Positions 20,761 through 29,645 of a DNA stretch of 64,000 bases are shown here, piece by piece. Source of the DNA: Methylomarinum sp. Ch1-1 (lineage in GTDB: Bacteria; Pseudomonadota; Gammaproteobacteria; Methylococcales; Methylomonadaceae); the NCBI RefSeq assembly GCF_030717995.2, contig NZ_CP157743.1, positions 1,054,001 to 1,118,000 of the forward strand, read 5' to 3'. Position 1 is the first letter of the stretch. Each line of letters begins with the position of its first letter. Below the pieces are notes generated by a model. It worked only from the letters and a program-made list of their open reading frames with translations. It was not told the origin of the DNA and made no database searches. Both the position numbers and the translations under genes were made by a program.

Positions 20761-21009
20761 ATGTGCAATCGCGATGACATTCTGCGGATGATTAGGGACA
20801 TCATGCAGGATATGTTTGAAATTGAAGCGGACGAGGTGACTTTGGACGCGCGTCTTTACGAAGACCTGGATTTTGACAGTATCGATGCGGTCGATATGAT
20901 CGTCAAGCTGAAAGAGATGACAGGCCGGGCGGTCAAGCCGGAAGACTTTAAAAACGCGCGCACAATCAACGACGTGGTGGAAGCGGTCTATAAACTGATT
21001 AATGAGTGA
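20761..21009 (+). CDS. Acyl carrier protein 2 (ApeF-like)
   Basis: 82 aa, with attachment serine in 'DLDFDSIDAVDMIVKL'. It is a second, divergent ACP directly after the first; paired ACPs are typical of aryl polyene loci. A GAGGATAG ribosome site precedes the ATG. The stop codon shares one base with the next start (TGATG). Confidence 0.92.
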   Translation: MCNRDDILRMIRDIMQDMFEIEADEVTLDARLYEDLDFDSIDAVDMIVKLKEMTGRAVKPEDFKNARTINDVVEAVYKLINE

Positions 21010-21560
21010 TGCGCAGACTGACTAATGGCGTGATCGCTGCGTTGACGCTGTTATACCCCTTGGCCGTTTATTTCGGCATCCGTTATATCGAACCCTGGCA
21101 AATCGCCGCGGCCCTGGCGTCGCTGCTGTTGCTTCGGCTGCTGAGTGGCGGGACGGCCGGCACAGGCGACCGCTGGTTGGCCATCGTCGCGGTGCTCTAT
21201 TGCGGTTTTGCCGTCTGGCACAACAACCTGATGACGTTGCGCTTCTATCCGGCTCTGATCAATCTCGGCTTGTTGCTTATTTTTACCGCCAGTCTGTATT
21301 TTCCGCCTCCGGTGATCGAACGGTTGGCGCGTCTTCAACATCCCGACTTGCCTCCCAAGGGAGTGCTTTATACCCGCAAGGTGACCCAGGTTTGGTGTGC
21401 GTTTTTCCTGTTGAACGGTCTCGCGGCGGCTGCGACGGCGCTGTGGAGCAGCTTCGCCTGGTGGAGTCTGTACAATGGCCTGCTGGCTTATGTGCTGATG
21501 GGCTTATTAATGACAATCGAGTATTGGGTGAGAATACGGACTCAGGAACATGTGCGCTGA
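21009..21560 (+). CDS. COG4648-type membrane protein (ApeG-like)
   Basis: 183 aa, about five to six hydrophobic helices. It contains 'LRFYPALINLGLLLIFTASL', 'PPVIERLARLQ' and 'LPPKGVLYTRKVTQVWCAFF', the recognisable pattern of the membrane protein placed between ACPs and the AMP-ligase in aryl polyene clusters. Function unknown, possibly a membrane scaffold for the acyl-ACP machinery. The start at ATG 21009 is preferred over GTG 21006. Confidence 0.82.
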   Translation: MRRLTNGVIAALTLLYPLAVYFGIRYIEPWQIAAALASLLLLRLLSGGTAGTGDRWLAIVAVLYCGFAVWHNNLMTLRFYPALINLGLLLIFTASLYFPPPVIERLARLQHPDLPPKGVLYTRKVTQVWCAFFLLNGLAAAATALWSSFAWWSLYNGLLAYVLMGLLMTIEYWVRIRTQEHVR

Positions 21561-23262
21561 ACTGACTTCTCTGCCCCGCTGTGCGCTGGCGGAAGACGGG
21601 GCGCCGATCATCGCCGTGCATCGAGGCCAGCCTATAGACCGCCGGCAATTTAGCGCAGAGGTCGGCGTTTTAGCGACGGCGCTTAAACAACAACCGCAGA
21701 AGCATTACGCCTTGTATTGCGATGCGGCTTATCCATTCGCGGTGCGCTTGTTCGCCTTGCTGCATGCCGGCAAGCAGGTCTGGATTCCCGGCAATAACCG
21801 GCCGGCGAGCGCGGACAAATTGATCGAGCGCGGTTGCCGATTGTTAGGCGATTGGCCGGGGCAAGAGAGTGACGTAGAGTGTGTCGACGAAGGACGCGCA
21901 CTTGCGCCCTTGAGATCGAACGCGACGACGCCACTGGACTTGCAACATGCGCAGCTGACCCTTTTCACCTCCGGCTCCAGCGGCGAAGCGAAGGCGATCG
22001 CTAAAAGCCTGGCTCAGCTGCAAAGCGAAGTGGAGGGCTTGGAGCGGCAGTGGGGCGATAGCTTAGGACGAGCCGCCGCCGTGGCGACGGTCAGTCATCA
22101 ACATATCTACGGGCTATTGTTCAGATTGTTGTGGCCTCTGGCTGCAGGCCGAATTTTTCACAGCGAGATGTTTCTGAGTCCCGAACCGATGCTGAGGGCC
22201 GTGGCCTCGACGCCGGCCTATTGGGTCGCCAGCCCGGCCCAGCTGAAAAGATTGGATGAGCTGAGCGATTGGGGGCAGATTGCCGAGTTGAGCGCGATAT
22301 ACAGTTCCGGCGGCCCGTTGCCTGCCGAGTCGGCCAAGTTGATTGAGCATCATAGCGGCCAGCAGGTCACCGAAATCTACGGCAGTTCCGAGACCGGCGG
22401 CATCGGCTGGCGGCGCATCGCCGAAGGCGCAAGCTGGACGCCTTTTACCGGCATTCGCCTAACGCCAGAAAAGGACGGTTGCTGCCGACTGGCATCGCCG
22501 TATTTGCCCGAACCGGGGCATTGTCGGCTCGATGATCGCATCGACGTGCATGAAGACGGCCGTTTCACCTTGTTGGGCCGGCTAGATCGCATCGTCAAGG
22601 TCGAGGAAAAACGCCTGTCGCTGGACGAATTGGAGCGAGCCCTGGCTGACTCGGATTGGGTCGTTCAGGCGCACTGCCTGCTGTTGAGCAATCACAGGGA
22701 CCGTATCGGCGTCGTCGTGGTCTTGAGCGCAAGCGGTCAAGACCGTCTGCAGCAGGGCCGGAACACGATGATCAGGCAACTGAGAAAAGAGCTGATGCAG
22801 ACCTTCGAGACCGTGGTGCTGCCGCGCAAATGGCTGTTTATCGATGCGCTGCCGCTTACGCCGCAAGGAAAAATCGATAACGCCTTGCTGATGCCTTTGT
22901 TGCAACAAGAGCATAGCAAGTTTCCCCAACTGCTTCATTGTCGGCGTCAAGACAATATAGTCACGCTGAGTCTGCGTATTCAGCCGGAGCTGGCCTATTT
23001 CGACGGCCATTTTCCCGAGCAGCCGATTCTGCCGGGCGTCGCACAACTGGCCTTTTGTGAACACTACGGCAAGCTTTTTTTTGCGATTGAGCAACCGTTT
23101 TTAACGATGGAAGTGATCAAATTCAAAAAAATCATTCAGCCGTCCGCGTTGATCACGATGACGCTGGAGTGGCGGGCGGATAAAGGCAAGCTGTATTTCG
23201 AATTGGGTTCAGAAGCCGGTTCGCACAGTTCCGGGCGTATGGTTTATGGGGAGCGCGCATGA
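21550..23262 (+). CDS. Acyl/aryl-ACP ligase fused to hot-dog dehydratase (ApeH-ApeI fusion)
   Basis: 570 aa, two domains. Residues 1 to about 450 form an adenylate-forming ligase: 'LTLFTSGSSGEAKAIAKS' P-loop, 'EIYGSSETGGIG' and 'GRLDRIVKVEEKRLSLDELE', with catalytic Lys in 'TPQGKIDNALL'. Residues from about 450 form a FabZ/ApeI-like hot-dog domain with 'YFDGHFPEQPILPGVAQLAF' (catalytic His). It would load an aromatic acid, plausibly the cinnamate/coumarate made by the ammonia-lyase encoded downstream, onto ACP and dehydrate the extended chain. The two activities are separate genes in E. coli. Confidence 0.87.
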   Translation: MCAELTSLPRCALAEDGAPIIAVHRGQPIDRRQFSAEVGVLATALKQQPQKHYALYCDAAYPFAVRLFALLHAGKQVWIPGNNRPASADKLIERGCRLLGDWPGQESDVECVDEGRALAPLRSNATTPLDLQHAQLTLFTSGSSGEAKAIAKSLAQLQSEVEGLERQWGDSLGRAAAVATVSHQHIYGLLFRLLWPLAAGRIFHSEMFLSPEPMLRAVASTPAYWVASPAQLKRLDELSDWGQIAELSAIYSSGGPLPAESAKLIEHHSGQQVTEIYGSSETGGIGWRRIAEGASWTPFTGIRLTPEKDGCCRLASPYLPEPGHCRLDDRIDVHEDGRFTLLGRLDRIVKVEEKRLSLDELERALADSDWVVQAHCLLLSNHRDRIGVVVVLSASGQDRLQQGRNTMIRQLRKELMQTFETVVLPRKWLFIDALPLTPQGKIDNALLMPLLQQEHSKFPQLLHCRRQDNIVTLSLRIQPELAYFDGHFPEQPILPGVAQLAFCEHYGKLFFAIEQPFLTMEVIKFKKIIQPSALITMTLEWRADKGKLYFELGSEAGSHSSGRMVYGERA

Positions 23263-23993
23263 AAACCTGCATCGTCATCCCGGTTTACAATCATCCGCAA
23301 GCGATCGTTCAGGTTGTCGAACGCCTGAAAGCCTACGATCTGCCTTGTTATTTGGTCAACGACGGCAGTTCGGAGGCTTGTTCGGCGATCTTGAGAGGGA
23401 TCGCCGAACAGGAAAAAGGTTGGATCACGCTGTTGGAAAGACCAAGCAACGGCGGCAAGGGGGCGGCGGTCAGCGATGGTCTGCGGCGGGCGATCGCAGA
23501 CGGCTACAGTCATGCCGTTCAGATCGATGCCGACGGCCAGCACAAGCTGGAGGATCTGGGGCGCTTTTTGGCGTCCAGTGAGCAACATCCCGACAGCTTG
23601 ATTTTGGGCAAACCCCGCTTCGATGCCACGGTGCCGAAAGGCCGGCTCTACGGGCGCCAGTTCACCAACCTGTGGATTTGGATCAACACGCTGTCATTCG
23701 CGATCGCCGACGGCATGTGCGGCTTCCGTTGTTATCCGCTGGCGGCGGTCGAGAAGTTGCTGAATTCGGCGCGCTTGGGCCGGCGCATGGATTTCGATAT
23801 CGAAATCGCCGTGCGCCTTTACTGGCAGGGCGTCGACGTGGTCAATCTGGAAACGGAGGTGCAGTATCCGCTGGACGGCGTGTCCCACTTTCAGATACTC
23901 AAGGACAACCTGTTGATTTCCGGTAAACACGCGCAATTGTTTTTCGGCATGTTGTGGCGTCTGCCGCGTCTGCTGTGGAGGCGCTTTCGATGA
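23259..23993 (+). CDS. Family 2 glycosyltransferase (ApeJ N-terminal-like)
   Basis: 244 aa. GT-A fold: 'CIVIPVYNHPQAIVQVVERL', 'LVNDGSS', 'NGGKGAAVSDGLRRA' and the metal-binding 'HAVQIDADGQHK'. It resembles dolichol-phosphate mannosyltransferase-like enzymes. It overlaps its neighbours by 4 nt on both sides. In several aryl polyene loci this domain is fused with the following acyltransferase; here they are split. It may add sugar to the lipid head group. Confidence 0.88.
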   Translation: MKTCIVIPVYNHPQAIVQVVERLKAYDLPCYLVNDGSSEACSAILRGIAEQEKGWITLLERPSNGGKGAAVSDGLRRAIADGYSHAVQIDADGQHKLEDLGRFLASSEQHPDSLILGKPRFDATVPKGRLYGRQFTNLWIWINTLSFAIADGMCGFRCYPLAAVEKLLNSARLGRRMDFDIEIAVRLYWQGVDVVNLETEVQYPLDGVSHFQILKDNLLISGKHAQLFFGMLWRLPRLLWRRFR

Positions 23994-24913
23994 GTCATTG
24001 GGCGCAAATGGAGGAGCGGGGCATCATCTGGGGCATGCAGGCCTTGTTGAAGGTGTACCTGCTGTTCGGCCGCAAGGTGTTGCAGTTTTTTCTCTATCCG
24101 GTGGTCAGTTATTATTGGTTGGTCAACGGCAAGGGCCGCAGGGCCAGCAGGCAGTATCTGCGCCGGGTATCGACCTTTATGCCGGAGTCAAAGATAGACA
24201 CCGGTTTGCTGGGCAGCTACCGGCATTTCATCGGCTTCGCCAATGCCATCATCGACAAGCTGGCGGCCTGGAGCGGCGCGATCTCGTTGCAGGATGTCGA
24301 CTATCATGGCCGCGAGGCGATACAGCGCCATATTCAACAAGGCGAGGGGGTGCTGATTCTGGGCTCGCATCTGGGCAACCTGGAAGTCGGCAGGGTGATC
24401 GCCTATCTGGGCAACAAGGTCACCGTCAACGTGCTGGTGCATACCAAGCATGCGGAGAAGTTCAATAAGCTGTTGAACCGTTACGCCGAAGCCGGCAGCA
24501 TGAATCTGATTCAGGTCACCGAGATCAATGCGGCGACGGCGATGCTGCTGCAGGATAAGATCGAGGCCGGCGAACTGGTCGTGATCGCCGCCGACCGCAC
24601 GCCGATCAATGCCGGGAGCCGGGTGGCGCCGGCCCGGTTTTTGGGCAAGACCGCGTTGTTCCCTCAGGGCCCGTTCATCCTGGCCGCGCTGCTGAAGTGT
24701 CCGGTCTACACGCTGTTTTGTCTGAAGCGGGGCGGTAGATATGGTATTTATTTCGATCCTTTCAGCGACGGCCTGTCGTTTCCGAGAAAACAACGCGAGA
24801 CGATGATACGACGCTGTGTGCAGGATTATGCCGAACGTTTGCAACACTATTGTCTGAAAGAACCGCTGCAATGGTTCAATTTTTATGATTTCTGGACCGA
24901 TGAAAATGACTAA
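23990..24913 (+). CDS. LpxL/LPLAT-family acyltransferase (ApeJ C-terminal-like)
   Basis: 307 aa from the ATG at 23990 (ATGA overlap). The catalytic HX4E motif is in 'LGSHLGNLEVGRVIAYLG', with 'VIAADRTPINAGSR' and 'FLGKTALFPQGPFILAALL' further on, as in LpxL-type lauroyltransferases. One N-terminal membrane-associated helix. It probably acylates the glycolipid that anchors the product in the outer membrane. Confidence 0.87.
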   Translation: MSHWAQMEERGIIWGMQALLKVYLLFGRKVLQFFLYPVVSYYWLVNGKGRRASRQYLRRVSTFMPESKIDTGLLGSYRHFIGFANAIIDKLAAWSGAISLQDVDYHGREAIQRHIQQGEGVLILGSHLGNLEVGRVIAYLGNKVTVNVLVHTKHAEKFNKLLNRYAEAGSMNLIQVTEINAATAMLLQDKIEAGELVVIAADRTPINAGSRVAPARFLGKTALFPQGPFILAALLKCPVYTLFCLKRGGRYGIYFDPFSDGLSFPRKQRETMIRRCVQDYAERLQHYCLKEPLQWFNFYDFWTDEND

Positions 24914-26435
24914 GCAGATCATCATGGTCGATGGAAAAGGAATGACGATCGAGGATATATGCCGGGTCGCCGAAGCCGGAGCCCGGCTCGAATTAAGCGA
25001 TGCGCCTGCCTTTGTCGAACGCATCGACAAGGGGGCGCGCTTCATCGAAACCCTGTTGCGCGAGGAAGGCTTCGTCTACGGCGTCACGACCGGCTATGGC
25101 GATTCCTGCACCGTGTCGATTCCATTGGAAAACGTCGCCGAACTGTCCAAGCATCTGTATACCTTTCACGGATGCGGCATGGGCGCGCATTTCGACCCAC
25201 AGCAGACCCGGGCGATCCTCGCGGTGCGTTTGAACAGCCTGGCTCAGGGCTATTCCGGCGTGCGCTATACCTTGCTGCAACGGATCGCCGAATTGCTGAA
25301 GCACGACGTGTTGCCGTTGATTCCGCAGGAAGGGTCGGTGGGCGCCAGCGGCGATCTGACTCCGCTGTCCTATTTGGCCGCGGTGCTGGCCGGCGAGCGC
25401 GAGGTATTGTATCAGGGCGAAAAGCAGCCGACCGCGAAGGTGTTTAGTCGGCTCAATATCGAGCCGTTGACGCTGAAACCGAAAGAAGGGCTGGCGATCA
25501 TGAACGGCACCGCAGTTATGACCGCGGTGGCCAGTCTGGCCTATAGGCGCGCAGAATATCTGGCGCGCTTGTGCACCCGCATCACCAGCCTGGCATCGGT
25601 TGCCTTGAACGGCAACGCCTATCATTTCGACGCCAAGCTGTTTTCGGTCAAACCGCATGCCGGGCAGATCAGGGCCGCGGCGCGCATTCGCGACGATCTG
25701 CATGTCACCGAACAGACGCCGCGCAACGACACCCGGCTACAGGATCGCTATTCGCTGCGCTGCGCGCCGCATGTGATCGGCGTGCTGGAAGACGCGCTGC
25801 CGTGGCTGCGGCAGTTCATCGAAAACGAATTGAACAGCGCCAACGACAATCCGATCATCGACGCCGAGGGCGAGCATGTGCTGCATGGCGGCCATTTCTA
25901 CGGCGGTCATATCGCTTTCGCGATGGACAGCCTGAAGACGGCGGTGGCCAATCTGGCCGATCTGCTGGACCGGCAGATGGCGCAGTTGATGGACCCGAAA
26001 TTCAATCACGGCCTGCCGGCCAACCTGTCCGGCGCCAAGGGCAAGCAGGCGGTGCTGAACCACGGTTTCAAGGCGGTGCAGATCGCCGTCTCGGCCTGGA
26101 CCGCCGAGGCCTTGAAGTTGACGATGCCGGCCAGCGTGTTTTCGCGTTCCACCGAATGCCACAATCAGGACAAGGTCAGCATGGGCACGATCGCGGCGCG
26201 TGACTGCGTGCGCGTGCTGGAATTGACCGAACAGGCGGCCGCGGCGATGTTGATCGCGGTGGTGCAGGGCGCAGAGCTTCGAGGCAATACAGCAAGTTTG
26301 AGCGAAGGCTTGCGCGAAACGATGGCGCAGGTCAGAGGCCGCATTCCGTTGCTCGACGGTGATCGGGCCTTGGAGCAGGAATTGCGCCTAGGCGTGCAAC
26401 TGATCCGCGAGCGGCATTGGAGGCTTTATGACTAA
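24906..26435 (+). CDS. Aromatic amino acid ammonia-lyase (HAL/PAL/TAL family)
   Basis: 509 aa from the ATG at 24906 (ATGs at 24900 and 24885 are alternatives). The MIO-forming Ala-Ser-Gly is present in 'GSVGASGDLTPLSYLAAVL' (about residues 146-148), with the lid Tyr in 'YGVTTGYGDS' and 'LNSANDNPI'. Such enzymes release ammonia from His, Phe or Tyr. No hut genes are nearby. Position inside a ligase/ACP cluster argues for a Tyr or Phe lyase that supplies the aryl starter acid, as in flexirubin-type loci. Substrate is inferred. Confidence 0.9.
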   Translation: MTKQIIMVDGKGMTIEDICRVAEAGARLELSDAPAFVERIDKGARFIETLLREEGFVYGVTTGYGDSCTVSIPLENVAELSKHLYTFHGCGMGAHFDPQQTRAILAVRLNSLAQGYSGVRYTLLQRIAELLKHDVLPLIPQEGSVGASGDLTPLSYLAAVLAGEREVLYQGEKQPTAKVFSRLNIEPLTLKPKEGLAIMNGTAVMTAVASLAYRRAEYLARLCTRITSLASVALNGNAYHFDAKLFSVKPHAGQIRAAARIRDDLHVTEQTPRNDTRLQDRYSLRCAPHVIGVLEDALPWLRQFIENELNSANDNPIIDAEGEHVLHGGHFYGGHIAFAMDSLKTAVANLADLLDRQMAQLMDPKFNHGLPANLSGAKGKQAVLNHGFKAVQIAVSAWTAEALKLTMPASVFSRSTECHNQDKVSMGTIAARDCVRVLELTEQAAAAMLIAVVQGAELRGNTASLSEGLRETMAQVRGRIPLLDGDRALEQELRLGVQLIRERHWRLYD

Positions 26436-26850
26436 GGGCATCGTCAGCTGCGAAGTCGAAATCGACGTGCCGTTCTTCGATGTCGACCTGATGGAGATCG
26501 TCTGGCACGGCCACTATGTCAAATATTTCGAGGTGGCGCGCTGCGCGCTGCTCGACAAGATCGGCTATAACTACATGCAAATGCGCGAGTCCGGTTACGC
26601 CTGGCCGGTCATCGATCTGCGCGTGCGCTACGCCAAACCGGCCAAGTTCGGCCAGAAGCTGACCGTCCATGCCGAGTTGTGCGAATGGGAAAACCGCCTG
26701 AAGATCAACTATAAGGTCTGCGACAAGCTGAGCGGCGCACGCCTGATTCGAGGACATAGCTGTCAGGTCGCGGTGGACATCGCCAGCGGCGACATGTGTT
26801 ATGAATCTCCTGCGATCTTATGGGAAAAACTGGGACTGACGAAACCGTGA
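26428..26850 (+). CDS. 4HBT-type thioesterase (ApeK-like)
   Basis: 140 aa hot-dog protein. 'VPFFDVDLMEIVWHGHYVKY' matches the YbgC/4HBT active-site strand-helix, where the Asp is catalytic and 'HGHY' follows. It hydrolyses acyl- or aryl-thioesters, either to release the product or to proofread ACPs. It overlaps the lyase gene by 8 nt and the next gene by up to 31 nt. Confidence 0.87.
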   Translation: MTKGIVSCEVEIDVPFFDVDLMEIVWHGHYVKYFEVARCALLDKIGYNYMQMRESGYAWPVIDLRVRYAKPAKFGQKLTVHAELCEWENRLKINYKVCDKLSGARLIRGHSCQVAVDIASGDMCYESPAILWEKLGLTKP

Positions 26851-28379
26851 CCGATTACGACGTCATCGTCATCGGCAGCGGCATCGGCGGTCTGACCGCC
26901 GCCGGCCTGCTGGCCAAGGCCGGCAAGTCGGTGCTGGTGCTGGAAAGCCACGACCGGCCCGGCGGTTACGCCCACGGCTTTAAGCGCAAGCGCTATCATT
27001 TCGATGCCGGCGTGCACCTGATCAGCGGTTGCGGGCCCCGGGGTTACCGCGGCGGCCAGGTCATCCACAAGGTGTTGCGGGCGTTGGCGGTTGAGGATGA
27101 GATTCAGTTCATCGGCATCGACCCGTTCAGCCACGCTTATTATCCGGGCTTCAATGCCGGCCTGCCGCAATCGATCGAAAACTTTATCGCCGAGTTTGGT
27201 CGACGGTTTCCCGAGCAACGACAGGGGCTAAACGACTTGACCCAATTGTGTCTGCAGGTGGCTGAGGAAATTACCGTTGCCGACGAGATGATGGCCGAGG
27301 TCGATCACGAACAGGCGCAATGCTTGCTGCCGGCTTTGTTCAAATACCGCAAGTCGACGCTGGCCGAGGTCGCAGAGCGGTTCATCACCGATCCGGAGCT
27401 GCTGGGGGTGTTCGCCAGCAACTGGCCTTATCTGGGCCTGCCGCCGTCGGAGGTATCCTTCGTCTACTGGTCGACAATGTTGATCGGCTACATGGTCGAC
27501 GGCGCCTATTACTGCAAGGGCGGTTTCCAGCGATTGGCCGATACGCTGGTCAACGGTCTCAAATGCCATGGTGGCGAAATCCGTTTCAAGGCCAAGGCGG
27601 AGAAAATTCTGATCGAAGACGGCGCCGTCGCCGGCGTCGTCGTCAAAGACCAACGTTTTTCAGCGCCAATGGTCATTTCCAATGCCGATATCCGCCATAC
27701 CGTATGCGAGATGGTCGGCGAGCAATACTTTCCGCCGCGCTATATCCAACGCATCAAGAAAATGCGCCATTCGCTGTCTATCTTCGTCGTCTATCTCGCT
27801 ACCGATCTCGATTTAACGGCGATGAACCTCGCCCACGAGTCGTTTTGTTACTCCGATGTCGACCATGACCGCAATTTCGCCCGCACCGTCGATGGCGAGA
27901 TCTCCTGGCTCAGCATCACCGCGCCGACCCTGGTCGACCCGGAACTGGCCCCCCCCGGCCAGCATCTGCTGATGTTGACGACGCTGTTGCCGTATCAGGC
28001 GACCGAATCCTGGAAGCAAGCCAAGCCCGGTTATATGGACGCGTTGATCGAGCTCGCCGGACACTATATCCCCGGCCTGCGACAACATATCCTGTTCAGC
28101 GAAGGCGGCTCGCCGGCGACAATGCGGCGTTACACACAAAACTATCAGGGCGCCGCTTATGGCTGGGACGTGTCGCCATCCCAGGTCGGCCCGGCCCGCA
28201 TTCCCAATCAGTCACCGCTCAAGGGACTCTGTTTCGCCGGCCACTGGACCTCGCCCGGCGGCGGCGTCTACGGCGTCAGCGTCTCCGGCGTGCAGGCCGC
28301 ACAAAAGGTCTTGGGAATCAGCAAGCAGGCCGAGTTTTGGCGGCAGCTGAATGAGGTGAATGAAGGTCGGCCATCGTAG
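26820..28379 (+). CDS. FAD-dependent NAD(P)-like oxidoreductase, CrtISO/phytoene-desaturase type
   Basis: 519 aa from ATG 26820. GTG 26847 overlaps the previous stop (GTGA) and is a good alternative start. N-terminal FAD-binding 'DYDVIVIGSGIGGLTAAGLL', then 'VLESHDRPGGYAHGF', and a C-terminal FAD motif 'PLKGLCFAGHWTSPGGGVYG'. Similar enzymes desaturate or isomerise conjugated polyenes. At the end of this cluster it could modify the polyene chain. It is the last recognisable cluster gene before the integron. Confidence 0.87.
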   Translation: MGKTGTDETVTDYDVIVIGSGIGGLTAAGLLAKAGKSVLVLESHDRPGGYAHGFKRKRYHFDAGVHLISGCGPRGYRGGQVIHKVLRALAVEDEIQFIGIDPFSHAYYPGFNAGLPQSIENFIAEFGRRFPEQRQGLNDLTQLCLQVAEEITVADEMMAEVDHEQAQCLLPALFKYRKSTLAEVAERFITDPELLGVFASNWPYLGLPPSEVSFVYWSTMLIGYMVDGAYYCKGGFQRLADTLVNGLKCHGGEIRFKAKAEKILIEDGAVAGVVVKDQRFSAPMVISNADIRHTVCEMVGEQYFPPRYIQRIKKMRHSLSIFVVYLATDLDLTAMNLAHESFCYSDVDHDRNFARTVDGEISWLSITAPTLVDPELAPPGQHLLMLTTLLPYQATESWKQAKPGYMDALIELAGHYIPGLRQHILFSEGGSPATMRRYTQNYQGAAYGWDVSPSQVGPARIPNQSPLKGLCFAGHWTSPGGGVYGVSVSGVQAAQKVLGISKQAEFWRQLNEVNEGRPS

Positions 28380-28401
28380 CGTGCATTCCCTGCACCAGAG
28401 T

Positions 28402-28438
28402 CGGCCATTGGGCCTCGCCCGGCGTTCTACGGCGTCAG
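28402..28438 (+). repeat. Imperfect duplicate of the oxidoreductase 3' coding region
   Basis: CGGCCATTGGGCCTCGCCC and the following bases closely match 28238-28279 inside the FAD oxidoreductase gene (same order, a short deletion and a few mismatches). The copy starts about 20 nt after that gene's stop codon and cannot be coding. It looks like a recombination scar at the edge of the integron. Confidence 0.6.
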
Positions 28439-28464
28439 TTTTGGATGCGCATTGCGCACCATGT

Positions 28465-29448
28465 TCACAGAGCCAAATCGTCCAATGGACTGACCGTACC
28501 ATGCCCACCCAGATTCAACACATGGGTGTAAATCATCGTCGTTTCCACATCGTTATGGCCTAAAAGAGCTTGTATCGTGCGGATGTCGGTGCCGCGTTGC
28601 AATAAATGGGTGGCGAAGCTGTGACGGAATGTGTGGGCGCTGATTTTTTTACTGATGCCCAATTGCCGCACCGCTTTTTTGATTGCTTTGTTGACGGCCG
28701 ATTGATCGATATGATGGCGTCGTGTCATCGAACTGCGCGGATCTAGCGATAGCGTTTTTGCAGGAAACATGTATTGCCAACCCCATTCCTTGTCGGCGTT
28801 GGGGTATTTCTTTGCCAGGGCGAATGGGAGATAAACCGAGCCATATCCTCTCTCCAGGTCTTGCTCATGAATCAATTTGACTTTGGCCATATGCGCGCTC
28901 AATTGAGTCGTCAACGAAACCGGGAACGTTGACACTCTGTCTTTCTCGCCTTTGCCCGACCGGACCGTAACTTGCCTATAATCGAAATCGATATCCTGAA
29001 CTCTCATCCTAACTGCTTCAGTAATTCGCAAGCCGCTGCCGTAAAGCAGTTTGACGATTAATTGAGGAACGCCGTCCAACAAGGCGATAATGTTTTTGAC
29101 CTCGTCCTGCGTCAAAACGACCGGAATTCGGCGGTTTTTTCTTGACCGTACCGCATCGATCGGATTGTCCAGAGCTTGATCGAGGACTTTTCGGTATAGA
29201 AATACCAATGCATTCATAGCCTGGTTCTGAGTCGCCACCGAAACTTGGCGTTCAACAGCCAGATGAGTCAGGAAATCTTCGATTTTCTTTTCGCTGTCGA
29301 TAAACAACTCAGATCTGTCCGTCAGTCGGTGATATCTGACATACTGTTTAATCCAGTCGCAATAACTGCGTTCGGTATGGATCGAGTAATGCCGAAGACG
29401 CATGACGCGTCTTACTTCGTCCAATAGGGTGGGTTTCTGGCTTGACAT
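28465..29448 (-). CDS. intI: Integron integrase IntI (tyrosine recombinase)
   Basis: 327 aa from the ATG at 29448. All tyrosine-recombinase catalytic residues are visible: Arg in 'GSGLRITEAV' (about 141), His and Arg in 'HTFRHSFATHLL' (about 272/275), His in 'LGHNDVETT' (298) and Tyr in 'MIYTHV' (307). The IntI-specific extra domain is present as 'YPNADKEWGWQYMFPA' (about 215-230), which separates IntI from XerC/D. It recombines attI with attC sites to capture cassettes. It is transcribed away from the array, the usual arrangement. It appears intact. Confidence 0.95.
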   Translation of the reverse strand: MSSQKPTLLDEVRRVMRLRHYSIHTERSYCDWIKQYVRYHRLTDRSELFIDSEKKIEDFLTHLAVERQVSVATQNQAMNALVFLYRKVLDQALDNPIDAVRSRKNRRIPVVLTQDEVKNIIALLDGVPQLIVKLLYGSGLRITEAVRMRVQDIDFDYRQVTVRSGKGEKDRVSTFPVSLTTQLSAHMAKVKLIHEQDLERGYGSVYLPFALAKKYPNADKEWGWQYMFPAKTLSLDPRSSMTRRHHIDQSAVNKAIKKAVRQLGISKKISAHTFRHSFATHLLQRGTDIRTIQALLGHNDVETTMIYTHVLNLGGHGTVSPLDDLAL

Positions 29449-29645
29449 AAAGTGGCTTAGCAACTAGAGTCATTCGCAATAATACGCAGGCCAATATGCC
29501 TGATTTATCGGTTAATATCAACTTATCAAGGTAAAAATGCCTGTTTTTTCGGATATGCAGGAAAAAATTCCCGAATTACCAGTAATTATCAACTTATCAG
29601 GGAAAATTGACCTGATAATCAGTGGTTATGAACCAAGGAGGAGCT
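29449..29645 (+). promoter_or_regulatory. Candidate attI region and integrase/array promoter segment
   Basis: This A+T-rich gap lies between intI and the first cassette gene. It holds two 16-bp direct repeats differing at one base, TATCAACTTATCAAGG (29516-29531) and TATCAACTTATCAGGG (29587-29602), probably integrase-binding sites. The putative recombination point is G29625|TTATG, matching the G|TTATG right ends of attC sites further along. The intI promoter and the array promoter should be here, but no unambiguous -35/-10 pair can be chosen. Confidence 0.65.

Noticed and set aside
24188-26203. Long frames antisense or out of frame within the acyltransferase and ammonia-lyase genes
   Set aside because: They are shadows produced by the high-GC coding bias of genes with clear catalytic motifs.
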